From positions 1,245,001-1,303,500 of the forward strand of contig WPIO01000107.1 in NCBI GenBank assembly GCA_009760855.2: 58,500 nt of DNA, given 5' to 3'. Below the pieces are notes generated by a model, which made no database searches, was not told where the DNA came from, and saw only the letters and a list, made by a program, of their open reading frames with translations. Numbering within the stretch: the first letter of the stretch is position 1; every line of letters begins with the position of its first letter. Source of the stretch: Cristatella mucedo. Its lineage: Eukaryota > Bryozoa > Phylactolaemata > Cristatellidae. Positions 23,401-32,837 of this stretch are shown piece after piece. Both the position numbers and the translations under genes were made by a program.

Positions 23401-25654
23401 AGTGTCAGCACGTATAAGCACATCAAGGACGAATCACAGGGACCCACTAAATGCTGTCCAAAATAGGTGTGTTTTAAGTTCCTTTTAAATGTGGTCAGGT
23501 CAGGTGATGTTCTGACGCAGGTCGGCAGGGAGTTCCAGGCTTTGGGAGCATACGAACTAAATGCACGATCTCCAAAGGATTTAAGGTTTGTACGAGGTAT
23601 TTGTAGACTGTTGGATTCCGAAAAGCGATGCTTGGCCTGATGGGGTATTTGTTGAATGTTCAAATTGTTGACATCGAGTGCGGCGTCTCCTGCGAAGCTT
23701 AGCTTGACAGCAACTTGAATAGTACTGGGGATTTGCTGATGAGAAATACTTGTGCCAGTTTTCCGTTTGGCACTGAGTGTGACCCTGTGAATGCGTTGAA
23801 CCTCGCCTAGTAGTCTGCCTACAGCTTTGTGGTTATATCACCAGCTGCGAAAGTAGGGATTGCCATTATAAATTTTGGTCTGCTGCTGGTTGCTTATACC
23901 TTTTAATGAGTATAACAGAATGTGAATCTGTTCCTCGTGCTGGTCATTCTTGAGCCTAATCTTTTCTTTCCTGTGCTTCTTTGCTCCTCAAGCTTTCGCC
24001 GAAGAAGTTCTACCATCTTCCTCTCGGCCATCTCAGTTGTAGCTGGATTCTCTCAGATCCGATACCGTCTTGTATATATATATAATGTATTTGTATAGCG
24101 CCCTAAGAGAATTTAATCTCTATTCAGGTGCCTCACATATGCCTCGGGGCTCTAGCCCACGATGTCAGCCAGACCATAGTTGGGGCGAGCACCTTAACTG
24201 CTGGACCAACCCAGCTCGTCTTCGTTAGAGAACAGAAATGTGTCACGTTGCGCGCCAGAAATGTGTTGTTCTCTTTGTGTAAAATGCCGCTAAGAAATAC
24301 ACATTTAAAGTAGTCAGCTTTAATAAGGAACAGAGCGCCGAGCAGTAGCTCCGCAGAGCGTGTGTGCGCTCGTCGTAGGTTGGCCGGCCTGATATACCGT
24401 ATTAAAAAATGACGATACCGTCACGACCGATCTGTACTACAATAGCATCTTCTGGCACAAGACAGACGATATACATTCATGGCCATCTTTTATTCATCCA
24501 GCTAGGGATTATTCTGCCCTTCGATCAGAATAGCAATAGGTGGCCAAGGGTCTCTCTTTTGACTGTTCGGCGCACGTGTATTCAGTGCATTCAAATGTGT
24601 AGGGCATCGCGAAGTTTTTCCTAGCACTCGCATCGAGAACGGTGAGGTTCCTTAACCACGAGGCCACTGACCAAAAGAGATACTTCTAGTGCCTGACTTT
24701 TAAGGTTTCAACGGCCTTCGTCAATCCGAGGCGGCTTCTACTTTGTTGCTTCAGCTGCTCTTCCTAGAAACATCTTTGGTTCAGATGCTGTACCTCGGCA
24801 GGTTGCTATCCTAGGCGAGCGAACCCTGCGAATTTCAGATTATAATTTAGTGGTCTTCCCAAGGTTCCTGGTCGGCTATAGACTGACAGGACTCATTGTT
24901 GCCTATAGGGTGTTATACCTAGGGTTCCCTCTTTAATATTGTACTGTTTAGCTACCGTAGTTGATGTTGGCTTGCGAAGTTGTATGTATGCGATACTAAG
25001 TTTAACGCTGAAGCTCCACTAATTCAGCCCTGAGACACCACTGCTTCCAAGATTCTGAGTCAACGAGACGCCAAAGGTCTCTGAGAGCAAAGAACATGGC
25101 TCGGTTACAACTCATGGAGGAATTCTCCACAAAAAACTTCAATTTTACTACTCATTTATCGTGTTCTCTTGTGATTGTATACCTAAAATCACTGATTGCT
25201 TTAACATTTATGATTAAGACAGCTTCTGAATTCCGGGAAATTTTGAGTTGACTCAGCTCATCCGTGTCGAGATTGCAATCTGTCGAACAAAATATTATCC
25301 TAACCACGGTAGATTATGGAGCAGTAAAATAATGTACTGCATGAATTCAATGCCTACAATATCTGCAGCTTTTTTCTTATAGATCAATGAAAGTTCATAC
25401 TCACGTTTTACGGTATCATAATACAGCTGCTGACAGGAGTCTCCATGTTGACCGCACTGAAACAAGCACTCGGTTGTGCTTCTTACTGGCAGCTGAATGA
25501 AGTTGCAGCCCACTTGTACAAGTCTTTCTGGATGAGTCGTGGCTAGGAGCTGCGAGATTCCGCTGGTCCCCAAAATTAGATATAGCGCAATGACTGCACG
25601 AAAAATTTGCACATGCTGTCTGCCGTTCATTCTCTGCTCCGTTTCCTGTGACAA
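8220..25654 (-). CDS. CTHRC1-like: CTHRC1-like secreted matrix protein gene (multi-exon; some exons not found)
   Basis: The minus-strand exons at 12354-12576 and 8220-8425 encode the two halves of the C-terminal domain of collagen triple helix repeat-containing protein 1 (FQKLRSDTALRV, YFLTFNG, ECSNPDTIE; then DGICYGLGAG and TGW.T). CTHRC1 proteins are secreted glycoproteins that act at the cell surface and in matrix. A plausible first exon with a signal peptide lies at 25405-25630. The exon carrying the W..L..D.G...C region just before FQK was not found, nor were collagen Gly-X-Y repeats. The 25.4 kb exon may therefore belong to this gene with intervening exons missed, or to a separate gene. 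Introns contain LINE A copies. A frameshift in the 12.4 kb exon suggests a pseudogene or an assembly error. Confidence 0.6.
9756..10640 (+). mobile_element. LINE A copy, 3' half
   Basis: It runs from GSASISPVESARNLGV through the RT C-terminal region to the stem-loop and an ATA/ATT tail. Stop codons and frameshifts break the frame (for example TGA at 10006). It lies in a CTHRC1-like intron, tail-to-tail with 10641-11023. Confidence 0.8.
10641..11023 (-). mobile_element. LINE A 3' end, inverted relative to its neighbour
   Basis: On the plus strand it starts TAATGTACTTGATAAAGCGC, the complement of a LINE A tail, and proceeds to the region coding FGDRAFSSYAPKAW, where it is truncated. A run of nine G lies at about 10955-10963. 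With 9756-10640 it forms an inverted repeat of about 380 bp with almost no spacer. Confidence 0.8.
11024..11082 (+). repeat. ATT microsatellite
   Basis: TTATTATTATTA with small interruptions, abutting the truncated end of the minus-strand LINE A copy. Possibly the tail of an older LINE A insertion. Confidence 0.8.
11083..12353. other. Intronic AT-rich DNA of the CTHRC1-like gene
   Basis: No transposon or exon recognised. A plus-strand frame at 11356-11616 (86 aa) shows no domain or signal sequence. Confidence 0.4.
12354..12576 (-). pseudogene. CTHRC1-like: CTHRC1-like domain exon with a frameshift
   Basis: The acceptor TTAGGTTATTAG precedes C TTT CAA AAG, giving FQKLRSDTALRV and then YFLTFNG, which match FTKMRSNSALRV and YFTFNG of CTHRC1. 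Immediately after FNG the homology continues in another frame (ECSNPDTIEDAM, matching ECSGPLPIEA). Five bases, GTAGT on the minus strand (12457-12461), stand where three are expected. The donor is either C/GTAGCA (left end 12354) or C/GTACGC (left end 12369). Both are phase 1, matching the acceptor at 8425. Family assignment is strong; function in this copy is doubtful. Confidence 0.7.
12577..16635. other. Long AT-rich intron-like DNA (contains one SINE-1)
   Basis: Apart from the SINE at 15170-15312 no repeat family or exon could be supported. A GGAACCA motif recurs around 13430-13475. Frames near 13516-13910 lack recognisable domains. Confidence 0.4.
15170..15312 (-). mobile_element. SINE-1 copy
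   Basis: On the minus strand it begins TAGCTCTGTCCCAGCGGTTA, a tRNA A-box-like start. It continues to a B-box-like GGGCTCGAGCCCC and ends with AGAGTTAAGTTCCCTTAGGG and an AT-rich tail. The tail is homologous to the LINE A 3' end. Confidence 0.7.
16636..18580 (-). mobile_element. Old LINE A copy, split by a plus-strand LINE A insertion
   Basis: 16636-17495 matches the LINE A 3' UTR and RT C-terminus in reverse, strongly diverged. 18110-18580 continues the same element back through the ADDTQL and TGTALQWFRSYLS regions. The 615-bp gap is filled by a younger plus-strand LINE A 3' end. It lies in a CTHRC1-like intron. Confidence 0.7.
17496..18109 (+). mobile_element. LINE A 3' end nested in an older LINE A
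   Basis: It starts AAACTCTACAGCTAGGCTTG (RT C-terminal region SAARLVC) and ends in the stem-loop followed by TTA repeats. The host LINE continues on both sides without an obvious target duplication longer than 2-3 bp. Confidence 0.75.
18581..20307. other. AT-rich intron-like DNA
   Basis: No repeat family or exon recognised. Confidence 0.4.
20313..20348 (-). CDS. Possible small exon, T-N-G-I-C-Y-G motif
   Basis: Minus-strand codons read LNTTCTNGICY before a good donor G/GTAAGT (exon left end 20313). The ATGGAAT.TGCTACGGT stretch matches 17 of 18 bases of the start of the last CTHRC1-like exon (DGICYG). With an AAG acceptor at 20349-20351 the exon would accept the phase-1 end of the 25.4 kb exon, but the pyrimidine tract is poor. 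A longer exon to 20381, with a better acceptor, would be read in another frame. It could be a mini-exon, a decayed exon duplicate, or chance. Confidence 0.25.
20553..20660 (-). CDS. Possible exon of unknown family
   Basis: A minus-strand frame reading CYIIPCEEVNFTFDNSSEEG and continuing YTLKFLKVG is followed by a strong donor GGA/GTAAGTA (about 20558/20557). It contains two N-glycosylation-type sites (NFT, NSS) and looks extracellular. No acceptor with a good pyrimidine tract is obvious. It lies between the signal-peptide exon and the CTHRC1 exons on the same strand. Not recognised. Confidence 0.2.
21594..22270 (+). mobile_element. LINE A 3' end with a duplicated tail
   Basis: It runs from CAGCTGGTGCAAAACTCTGC to the stem-loop at about 22168-22202. 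Instead of ATT repeats the tail reads GTGCATGATATGATATGATC, then repeats parts of itself (GAGGGCGCTTTATCAA at about 22242, CTTTATCAAG at about 22261). This suggests slippage or template re-use at the 3' end. Confidence 0.75.
22555..23200 (-). mobile_element. LINE A copy, RT region
   Basis: The reverse strand encodes the stretch from the VTSRLD/LQLVQNSA region back to TGTAIRRSRSYLNGRLQSID, covering the region around the RT active site. Deletions and stops are numerous. Its 5' edge is abutted by a younger minus-strand LINE A 3' end at 23203. Confidence 0.7.
23203..23648 (-). mobile_element. LINE A 3' end
   Basis: On the plus strand it starts AATAATAAAAATAATGCACT and the stem-loop, then continues to the region coding SESNSLQIPRTNLKSFGD. 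It is a fairly intact 3' end, truncated at about 23648 against a gypsy gag remnant. Confidence 0.8.
23649..24031 (-). pseudogene. Ty3/gypsy-type gag remnant
   Basis: The minus strand from the ATG at 24031 reads MAERKMVELLRRKLEEQ. After frame changes it reads ADY.ARFNAFTGSHSVPNGK and LAQVFLISKSP, then LFKLLSS. This resembles the gypsy-type gag pattern (W.dY..RF.....s..VP..k....FL.......y.LL). At least three stops are present. Evidence is pattern-level only. Confidence 0.4.
24073..24217 (-). mobile_element. SINE-1 copy
   Basis: The minus strand reads GAGCTGGGTTGGTCCAGCAG with an A-box-like core (TGGTCCAGCAG), then a degraded B box GGGCTAGAGCC. The LINE-A-like tail AGAGATTAAATTCTCTTAGG and GCGC follow, with a TA-repeat end. 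Confidence 0.75.
24218..25294. other. Unassigned DNA
   Basis: No gene recognised. A minus-strand tRNA A-box-like string (TGGCCTCGTGGTTAAGG, about 24646-24670) hints at another SINE, but no B box follows. Confidence 0.35.
25405..25630 (-). CDS. First exon of a secreted protein with a PAN-like cysteine pattern
   Basis: The ATG at 25628-25630 starts MNGRQHVQIF, followed by a hydrophobic core (AVIALYLILG), a good signal peptide; an upstream in-frame ATG at 25652-25654 is also possible. The mature part has cysteines spaced C-x12-C-x3-C-x6-C within RSTTECLFQC and HGDSCQQLYYD. This resembles the S..EC...C.....C....YD core of PAN/apple domains, which bind proteins or carbohydrates. The exon ends in phase 1 at a strong donor, C/GTGAGTATG (25405/25404). 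The following cysteine should come from the next exon. It shares strand and phase with the CTHRC1-like exons, but linkage is inferred. Confidence 0.5.
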
Positions 25655-26534
25655 TCTAACGCTCAGTGCTTCAATAATGGTGCTACGGAAATAGCAGTCG
25701 TCAGAACAAAATTGATCGAGTGCTCTCTTGCCTGTAGAATGTGAGAGCCTAGCGCCCCCCCCCGAGACCCTAATAAGTTAATAATTAATAATGCCTAGTA
25801 CCTGTTTATTCACCTTAATCATACAAATTGATTTTTAAAATGTCACAATCAAATGAGCAATATGTATCTTTATGTATTTATCACCGAAATATTGTTTCTT
25901 AGACTGATGTTTTAGACTGATGTCTTAGACTGATGTTAGACTGATATGTTTGATCTAAACAGTTGGATCTATCAGTTCAGAATATTTTAGGAACAATATA
26001 TAAATTATTAAGATGAGGCCACTACAGAGACGACAATGAATCATATGCTTGTATTGACCTCACTGATCCCCATAGGCCAGCTATTATTCGGTTAATAAAT
26101 AACTAAAGAAGCCTTTAAGGCAAATGAACTCTTCATTGTTACTATGCATGGTAGCCATTCGTAGCTAAAAGTACGAGTACAAGCACAAGTAGCAAGTACA
26201 AACTCTGAGCTACGGGTACCGCTACTTGGCCTACAGCTTTAACCTACCCTATGCAGTAATACAGAAAGTTATTTCTTGGAGAAAGTCATTTTGTCGCGTT
26301 AATTTACCATTACTTGCAAGCTGTAAAGGTGAGCACTGATTTATATTTCGTTGACTGTCTCGCTGCTCGCAAAAAGCAACACGGACGGGAGGAAATAAGC
26401 ATGAAGCAAGAAGTCTTTTAGGAATCTGTATGTCGCTGCCTTCTTGGAACGTCGTCGTAGTATCGCTGCTTTTATAATGCACAACCTCTGAGGAATGAGA
26501 ATATCTGTAATGCCAAAGAATTGATTGTTCTCCT
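25655..26534. other. AT-rich flank; includes a short minisatellite
   Basis: At about 25898-25947 the unit TTAGACTGATGT occurs four times with small length changes. No gene recognised. The DNA upstream of the 25.6 kb exon shows no CpG-rich promoter. Confidence 0.4.
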
Positions 26535-26780
26535 CATTTAAATGTGATTCATCCTTTTTGTGCTTATGTGTGCTAACACTGTGCAGTGCTGCCACTAACC
26601 ACACTTGCATACTGACCCTGTGCATGTTCCCCTAATTATGTTATTTCTGTTGTTTCTTGACCGTGCTAGTACTAATCATTCATCGTGCTTTCTTTGCAAC
26701 CAATTCAGAGCGCCTAAAAGAGATTTAGTTCTCTCAGGACGCTTTATCGAGTGTTTTAATATTATTATTGTCATCATCAT
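26535..26780 (+). repeat. LINE A 3' UTR and tail
   Basis: It contains the GCTGCCACTAACCACACTTG block, the stem-loop (GCGCCTAAAAGAGATTTAGT...) and an ATT/CATCAT tail. Confidence 0.75.
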
Positions 26781-26914
26781 AACGACCCATGGCCATTAAA
26801 TGTCTGTCTACGGTTGTCATGTAGCTTCCAATGAAGCGTGGGCGAATACTAGGATCTCTAGCATACACATCCGCTCGAATGCCCTACAAAACAGCTCACT
26901 GAGATAATGCTTGG

Positions 26915-27605
26915 TCCATGCATTTGTGAACCCATCTTGACTTCTTTAACTCACTGCTTGGTGGCCTACCGGCATGTGCAATCAGGCGCTTACAGCTGCT
27001 GCCAAACTCTGCTGCTAGTCTTGTCTGTCGTGAGCGTTGTTGCAGTTTTCATATCACATTAGTTCTCGCCGACCTGCACTGGCTACCAGTCAAGCAACGG
27101 ATTGACTTAAGGTTTTGTCGCTCACTTTTAGGTCACTTCGAGCTTTGGCTCCAGCCTATCTCCCCGATTTACTCCCCACCAGGCCAAGCATCGTACCACC
27201 AGTTTTTCTGAATCCAACAGTTGTTGACTAATATCTCGCACAAACCTCAAATCGTTTGAAGACCGTGAATTTAGCTCTTATGCTCCCAAAGCCTGGAACT
27301 CATTCCCGACTTGCGTCACAACATCCCCTGACTTTACCACATTTAAAAAGAACTTAAAACCACACCTATTTAGGACAGCATTTAGTGGGTCCCTGTGATT
27401 CGTCTTTTGTGCATGCTGCCAATAAACACACTTGCATGCTGACCATGTGCATGTCATCTCTAACCATTGTATTCATTTTAGTTATCAAACATCACATTAC
27501 TCACCATTCAATCACATTTTCCTTTGCAGCAAATGTAAAGCGCCTAGAAAGAGATTGAGTTTTCCGAGGGCATTTTATCAAGTGCATTATTATTATTATT
27601 ATAAA
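26915..27605 (+). mobile_element. LINE A 3' end
   Basis: It runs from the VHAFV/FFNSLLGGLPACAIRRLQ region to the stem-loop and a tail of TTATTATTATTATTA. Frameshifts are present. It lies about 135 bp after another LINE A tail in the same orientation. Confidence 0.8.
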
Positions 27606-28540
27606 GCAAATGTTGTGAGAAATAAAATTCATGAGCTCAACTACGCAGCTTAAATGTATTTAATGCGAAAGTTTTGGCATTGAGTGCATTGATATTGAAC
27701 GTACGCTCTGCTTAGAATGAGTTGTGAAATAAAGGTACAGACATCGGAAACTGGCTCTCTTTTACAAATCTGATGAAGTAACTCTCGAATCTTTGGCAAC
27801 TTTGAGCCAGAATAAAGCTCGACTTCGTTCTGGAATGGCATTTCGGTCTTGCTTTCGTTTCACAGTCCTTCAACTTTAGTATTGCCGAAAATAACATGGA
27901 ACATCCGAATCATTTAGATGACCGAACGTCAGGTTTAAGCACTCGTCACTGCTAAATGGTATTTCCGTCGTTCACTACCTGCCTGTGTAGCCTTGGAAGC
28001 TGTGGACGCCTTCAGACCCCATTTTTAATGAGGCGGCTAAAATGTGATGAGCTTGAAATGGTCGCCACTAGGGGACCATTTTGCATTTTCCTTTGCTGCT
28101 TTTTGGGGGGCGAACTCATTTCTTGGAAACTTCCAGCTATCTGCAGAAGCCAGAAGATTATGGCTCTTTGAATAGAGCCCTTCTTGACCGGCTGGACCTT
28201 TGGCATTTATGTTTCACCGCAGAAACATTGCATGACACGGTATCTACTATAACAAAGGAACAAGAGAAAGTCACCAAAGCCATGATTGTGCGCTTCTCAT
28301 CTCTGCAACAACTTTACCTCATATTATCATGTCCTTTTACCAGTGTGCAAAGTGTTTCAATTTAGAAGTGCGTATGGTAAATAATCTTCACTTAAAATCT
28401 GAAATTTTGCACACAGGCATACGCCTACAACCAAGACCGACCCTATAAGATTGCTTGATAGTCCCGCCTCGTTTAAGCTTCAGTAACCACAGAGTGAAAA
28501 AAAAGTAAACACGCGACCGTCACCGAAATGTTAGACGAGA
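27606..28540. other. Unassigned DNA
   Basis: No transposon or gene recognised. Short frames (28081-28365 plus, 28012-28206 minus) lack domains. Confidence 0.35.
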
Positions 28541-28994
28541 ATATCGCATTGACCGCTCTAAGCGGGCTGACGGCCGCTGACAGTTATTTTACTCTGTACG
28601 AGTACATCATTTCAATAATATCGCGTCGGCTTTTTACTTTGTTTTAGTTCGTCACTTTCCGCGAACAACTAACGGAAGCGCACGGCATTGGGTCCCTTTT
28701 GTACCCTAGGCAACATTAGCAAGTCGCAGGTGAGAGTGAAGGACGGCGTTTGGAGAGAGCTACCAGTCGAGGCGGAAGTTGCGGAAAAGAAAGAAAGCGA
28801 TGAACGTTCTGATACTGACTGGTTGCAAATGGCGGCTAGCGCTCGCTCCCGCCCTCGGCTGCTCGCCTTGCGCTGCGAAAGAAGAGACCGCTGTGGGCGC
28901 GGCGTTTGCAGCTGCAATCATTCAGCTCCGACGGGGCGTGCCGCACGCGCGTGCACGCATGCTCGCGCATTCTCAACGACAACAAGCGTGACGT
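28541..28994. other. GC-rich, CpG-containing stretch
   Basis: CpG dinucleotides are dense compared with neighbours (for example GGCGCGGCGTTTGCAGC, GCACGCGCGTGCACGC). Overlapping short frames occur on both strands, but no conserved protein. A donor-like CAG/GTGAGAG occurs at about 28729. It could be a promoter or 5' untranslated exon of a gene not otherwise visible. Confidence 0.25.
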
Positions 28995-29548
28995 AGGGTT
29001 GACACAGCACAGGGCGATCAGCATGCAAGTGTGGTTAGTGGCAGCATGCACAGTGTCAGCATGCATAAGCACATACAGGACGAATCGCAAGGACGCGCTA
29101 AATTCAGTGATAAATAGATGCGCCTCTAGTTTCTTTTTAAATGTGTGCAAGTAAGGAGATGTCGTGACGCAGGTCCGGAATGAGTTCCAGGCTTTGGGAG
29201 CATGCAAACTAAAGGCACGGTCTCCCAAGGATTTGAGGCTTGTACGAGGTATTCGTAAGCGATTAGATTCCGAAAAGCGAGCGGTACGCTGTTTAGCGTG
29301 GTGGGGAGAAGATGCGATAGGTGGATATGCTGGTGCCAAAGAATGAGGAGACCTCAAAGTGAGCGACAAAACCTTGAAGTCGATGCGTTGCTTGAATGGG
29401 AGCCAGTGCAGGTGGGTGAAAAGTGGTGTGGTGTGGCAACTGAGACTCTCACGACCGACAAGCCCATCTGTGGAGTTTTTCACCAGCTGTAAGTGCTTGA
29501 GTGCCGGTGGACCAGCAAGTAGTAAGTTACAGAAGTCAAGACGGGCCG
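28995..29548 (-). mobile_element. LINE A 3' part lacking its stem-loop tail
   Basis: The minus strand keeps an almost continuous frame (LHWLPFKQRIDFKVLSLTL; RIPRTSLKSLGDRAF; PKAWNSF). Its 3' UTR is cut at about 28995, inside the 38-bp repeat block, so the last 150 bp including the stem-loop are missing. Uniquely here, the 3' end rather than the 5' end is lost. Confidence 0.75.
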
Positions 29549-29669
29549 CCTACGTCTCCAGCGGGGAAGGAATCAAGTCGACGGAGGAGCCCGAGAACCA
29601 ACGAAATAACTCACACACCACACCGACTAGTTCTCATCGGCGAAACCTTATGCCAAGACCGCGCGCTTG

Positions 29670-29889
<220 letters not shown>

Positions 29890-30065
29890 ACACCAACAAA
29901 TACAAATGCGAGCTCGGCAGCTATAAGACCGTATTCGGTGACATCCACCGAATCCTGAGCGCTGTCTTGTCCTGTCCCGTCATTCGCCGGCGAATAGCCC
30001 GCCCTTCTTCTTTGCTTTTAGAGAAACGAGTCCGGTAGCTTCCGGCGGCGGCGTCAAAACGAAGC

Positions 30066-30096
<31 letters not shown>

Positions 30097-30960
30097 CAGA
30101 AATCGAACCAAAGAACCGGAGCGAGCGTAGCTCAACTTTTAGATACCTAGCTGCAAGAGCTTGGTGGTAACGGGCCTGGCACCGAGGGCCGTTACGCTAA
30201 GGAATTAATTCCGTTGCTCGGCCACCGGATGCGAAACCCCAGTCCAGCTCGAATGTCGAAAAGGTTCCAAACATAAGAACCGTGCGAACATAAGAACCGC
30301 ACTTTTTGGACAGAGTTGTGGCCGAGGTTGACAGGCCAGCCAATATTTATTTGCCGCTACTTTTGATAGCAGACCAATTCTAAAGGCCGAATCGCAATCG
30401 CTTGTTCCGGAGCTTTCTAGCTCGCTCTTGAGCTCTTGCTCTCTCATCGCACTGGCGCTCATCTCTGGCTCACTGTTTCAGTGCAAAGGAGTTTTTCCCG
30501 CCGAACAGTTCTTGTTCGTGCTAAGATTAAGCCAAGGCCAGCGCGACGCCACAGTTTGCTTGTGTATGTGCTCTTATATCAACTCTTCGTGAGATGACAT
30601 CGAACCTTCGTATTTACGTCGACATAAGGAGGCGTCTTCTCTTGGGTGTGTTAGTAATGGTTTTGTGGTTTTATTTAATTGATGACACTGCCCCTGATCG
30701 CTGTACGAGTGGGCTGTGACACTCGATGTGGTAAGCAGCCCGGACGTGCGATTAGTGTTTGTTTTGACAAGGGAGTCAGGGGACTCCGGTGGGCGAACTC
30801 TTTACGACCTGGGTCGTAAAGAGCACCACTTTACACCTGGGCTAAGACTCAGGTTTGTCTTTAAGTTTACATGTCTCTACGACTCTCCGGAGCCACCGCT
30901 TGGCACTCTGTTTCCAAGGCTTCGCACACTAACGTTGCTATTGTATTCAATGTTCCGATG
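29890..30960. other. Unassigned, moderately GC-rich DNA with a GA run
   Basis: A GA microsatellite lies at 30069-30096, next to CCGGCGGCGGCGTC at about 30041-30055. No conserved protein seen. Confidence 0.4.
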
Positions 30961-31775
30961 TTCAACAATAAGTAAATTGCAATATTCAATTCCAAAAATA
31001 CAGGATATTGCAATATTCTATGCCGCCAATGCAATATATTGCACATCTTACACATCACATATTGCAATTTATTCTCTGCGATTTTACCAAATCCTCTTCG
31101 TATTCTTCTTCGTCATCATCAGCTGTCTCTGGGTCATTTTCATTCACTATCGAGGCGACCAGAGCTAAATTCTACAATTACTTGTTTTGATTCGGAAAAG
31201 GCATGGCCTCCAAGGTTCTGGGTTGCAAACTACGACGTTGAGAATATTTTTAGATAATTCGGGTGCTTCTGCCTGATATGGGATATCAGATTCGCGTAGT
31301 CGAGCTTAATGTTTTGTTTTCGAACAGTTCCACAAATGCATTTCCACGAATTGGCTTCAGAACCACAGGATTTGTTCCAAAGTAAAGCTGACAGACCTTA
31401 TTGTTGTCAGGTTGGAATGTAGGAAGAGAACTTAAACTCGACATTAAATTTGGCGACCTCTGAGACAAAAAATGGCGCCACCACGATTGTACACGACTGT
31501 GCACTTGGAAAATTGTGATTGGTTATAAATGATTTATACGGATATACGTCCTGATATGATTTCAATTGGATCTTTCAAAAGTGAAAAGTCAATTTATGTA
31601 TTTTGTATCACGCGACAGAGGTGAATAGGTTTATAATAATACCTTAATATATTACAATATATTGTCAAATGTATTGGTACTGTCAACCAATCCCATAAAA
31701 TATATTGGTATTGTCAAGTAATCAGCACAATCTATTGTAGCCAATATATTGCATTATATTTTATTTACAATTTGT
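30961..31775. repeat. Region with clustered, partly inverted ATTGCAATA-type motifs
   Basis: Motifs TTGCAATATT, ATTGCAATATTC, AATGCAATATATTG occur at 30976-31075. Related motifs in inverted order (CAATATATTGCATT, TATTGGTA.TGTCAA) occur at 31640-31765. AATGCAATATATTG near 31028 has an inverted match near 31742. Possibly a MITE-like element of about 800 bp, or AT-rich convergence. Confidence 0.3.
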
Positions 31776-32261
31776 TGTTGGGCAGCCTTGCTCTGTTATT
31801 CATTAAAATTGAATAATTTCAAATGTATATTCCTTAGTGGCATTTTGCACTAAAAACATTACACTAGACTTCTTTATTCTGCGAAGTTGTCGTTGACATT
31901 TGAACCGTGCGAAGACGACGTCATGTCCGACCGCATCCATGGCGGCCAAAATTGTTGTTGCATTTGCTTTTAACTTCTTTTGCGATTCACATTAAGGCGG
32001 ACCACCTCAAAAAGCCAGACATGGGACTAAAACATAGATAGGGCATCTCAAGGAATTTCTAAGCGGCTTTCATTCGTTCCCGGAAAGTGCATCCAAGTAG
32101 CTCAGCGAAGCTGGCCTATGTAACCCTAACCTAAGAACGTTGTAGACTCTCTTTAATGCATTTAGTGGAATAATTGTATATGACCAACTTGACCAAACTA
32201 CCTCTGATACCCATGATAATCTTGGATGCTCAGGGCTCACCTTGCTTTGAGGATCTCGCTG
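31776..32261. other. Unassigned DNA with a promoter-like GC patch
   Basis: GACGACGTCATG and CATGGCGGCCAAAA at 31914-31955 resemble CRE-like and YY1-like promoter elements, but no first exon could be assigned. Confidence 0.2.
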
Positions 32262-32310
32262 GTTGAGTTCTCTGAGGGCGCTGTATCGAGTGTTTTACTA
32301 CTATAATTTT
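32262..32310 (+). repeat. LINE A tail scrap
   Basis: TTGAGTTCTCTGAGGGCGCT, then GTATCGAGTG and ACTACTATAAT, are the last 50 bp of LINE A, without the 5' arm of the stem-loop. Confidence 0.6.
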
Positions 32311-32837
32311 ATTTTAGCGGTGGACAAAAGAAAAACTCAGAGCGTACACGTAACACAAGAAAGTACGGTTTTTTGGTAAAACAAAATTTCCTAGAAATCA
32401 TAGACTCACCTCTGGGATCGCAGCATGCAACCACAAGCCGTTTTCACTCTGTAGCCCATTGAAAACTGGCACCTTATTTTTGTAAGAAGCCATGTTTTAA
32501 CTTCATCTAAACGGAAAAGGATGCCACTGCTTTTGGAAAATCTGAACATTAAGGAACATAACATACCACCTGCTTTTACCATTGAAAAATAACGGGAAAT
32601 TTCACAGTGTGTCGCTACAAAGCAAGCCTGAGTGTCCACTGACCTAATGGTAGGGCTGGGGTTCGCCAGATTTACTGTCGGGCAAGGACTCTATACCTGA
32701 GTCATTAATTACAGCGAGCCAGGCTTCTGCGAAGCTTTTTGTTAAGTCTCTCTCTCTGCTGTACAGTCTGTCTCAGGTGGCATTTCTGCTGCATTTCGGC
32801 TATGAGTGGCTTCCTTTGCCTCTTTTTTGATCTTGCT

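Noticed and set aside
23649-24031. Host gene for the MAERKMVELL frame
   Set aside because: The downstream pattern fits a gypsy-type gag and contains several stops, next to other transposon debris.
28836-29483. 215-codon minus-strand frame as a host gene
   Set aside because: Its first 165 residues are the LINE A C-terminal region; the rest is read-through into GC-rich DNA.
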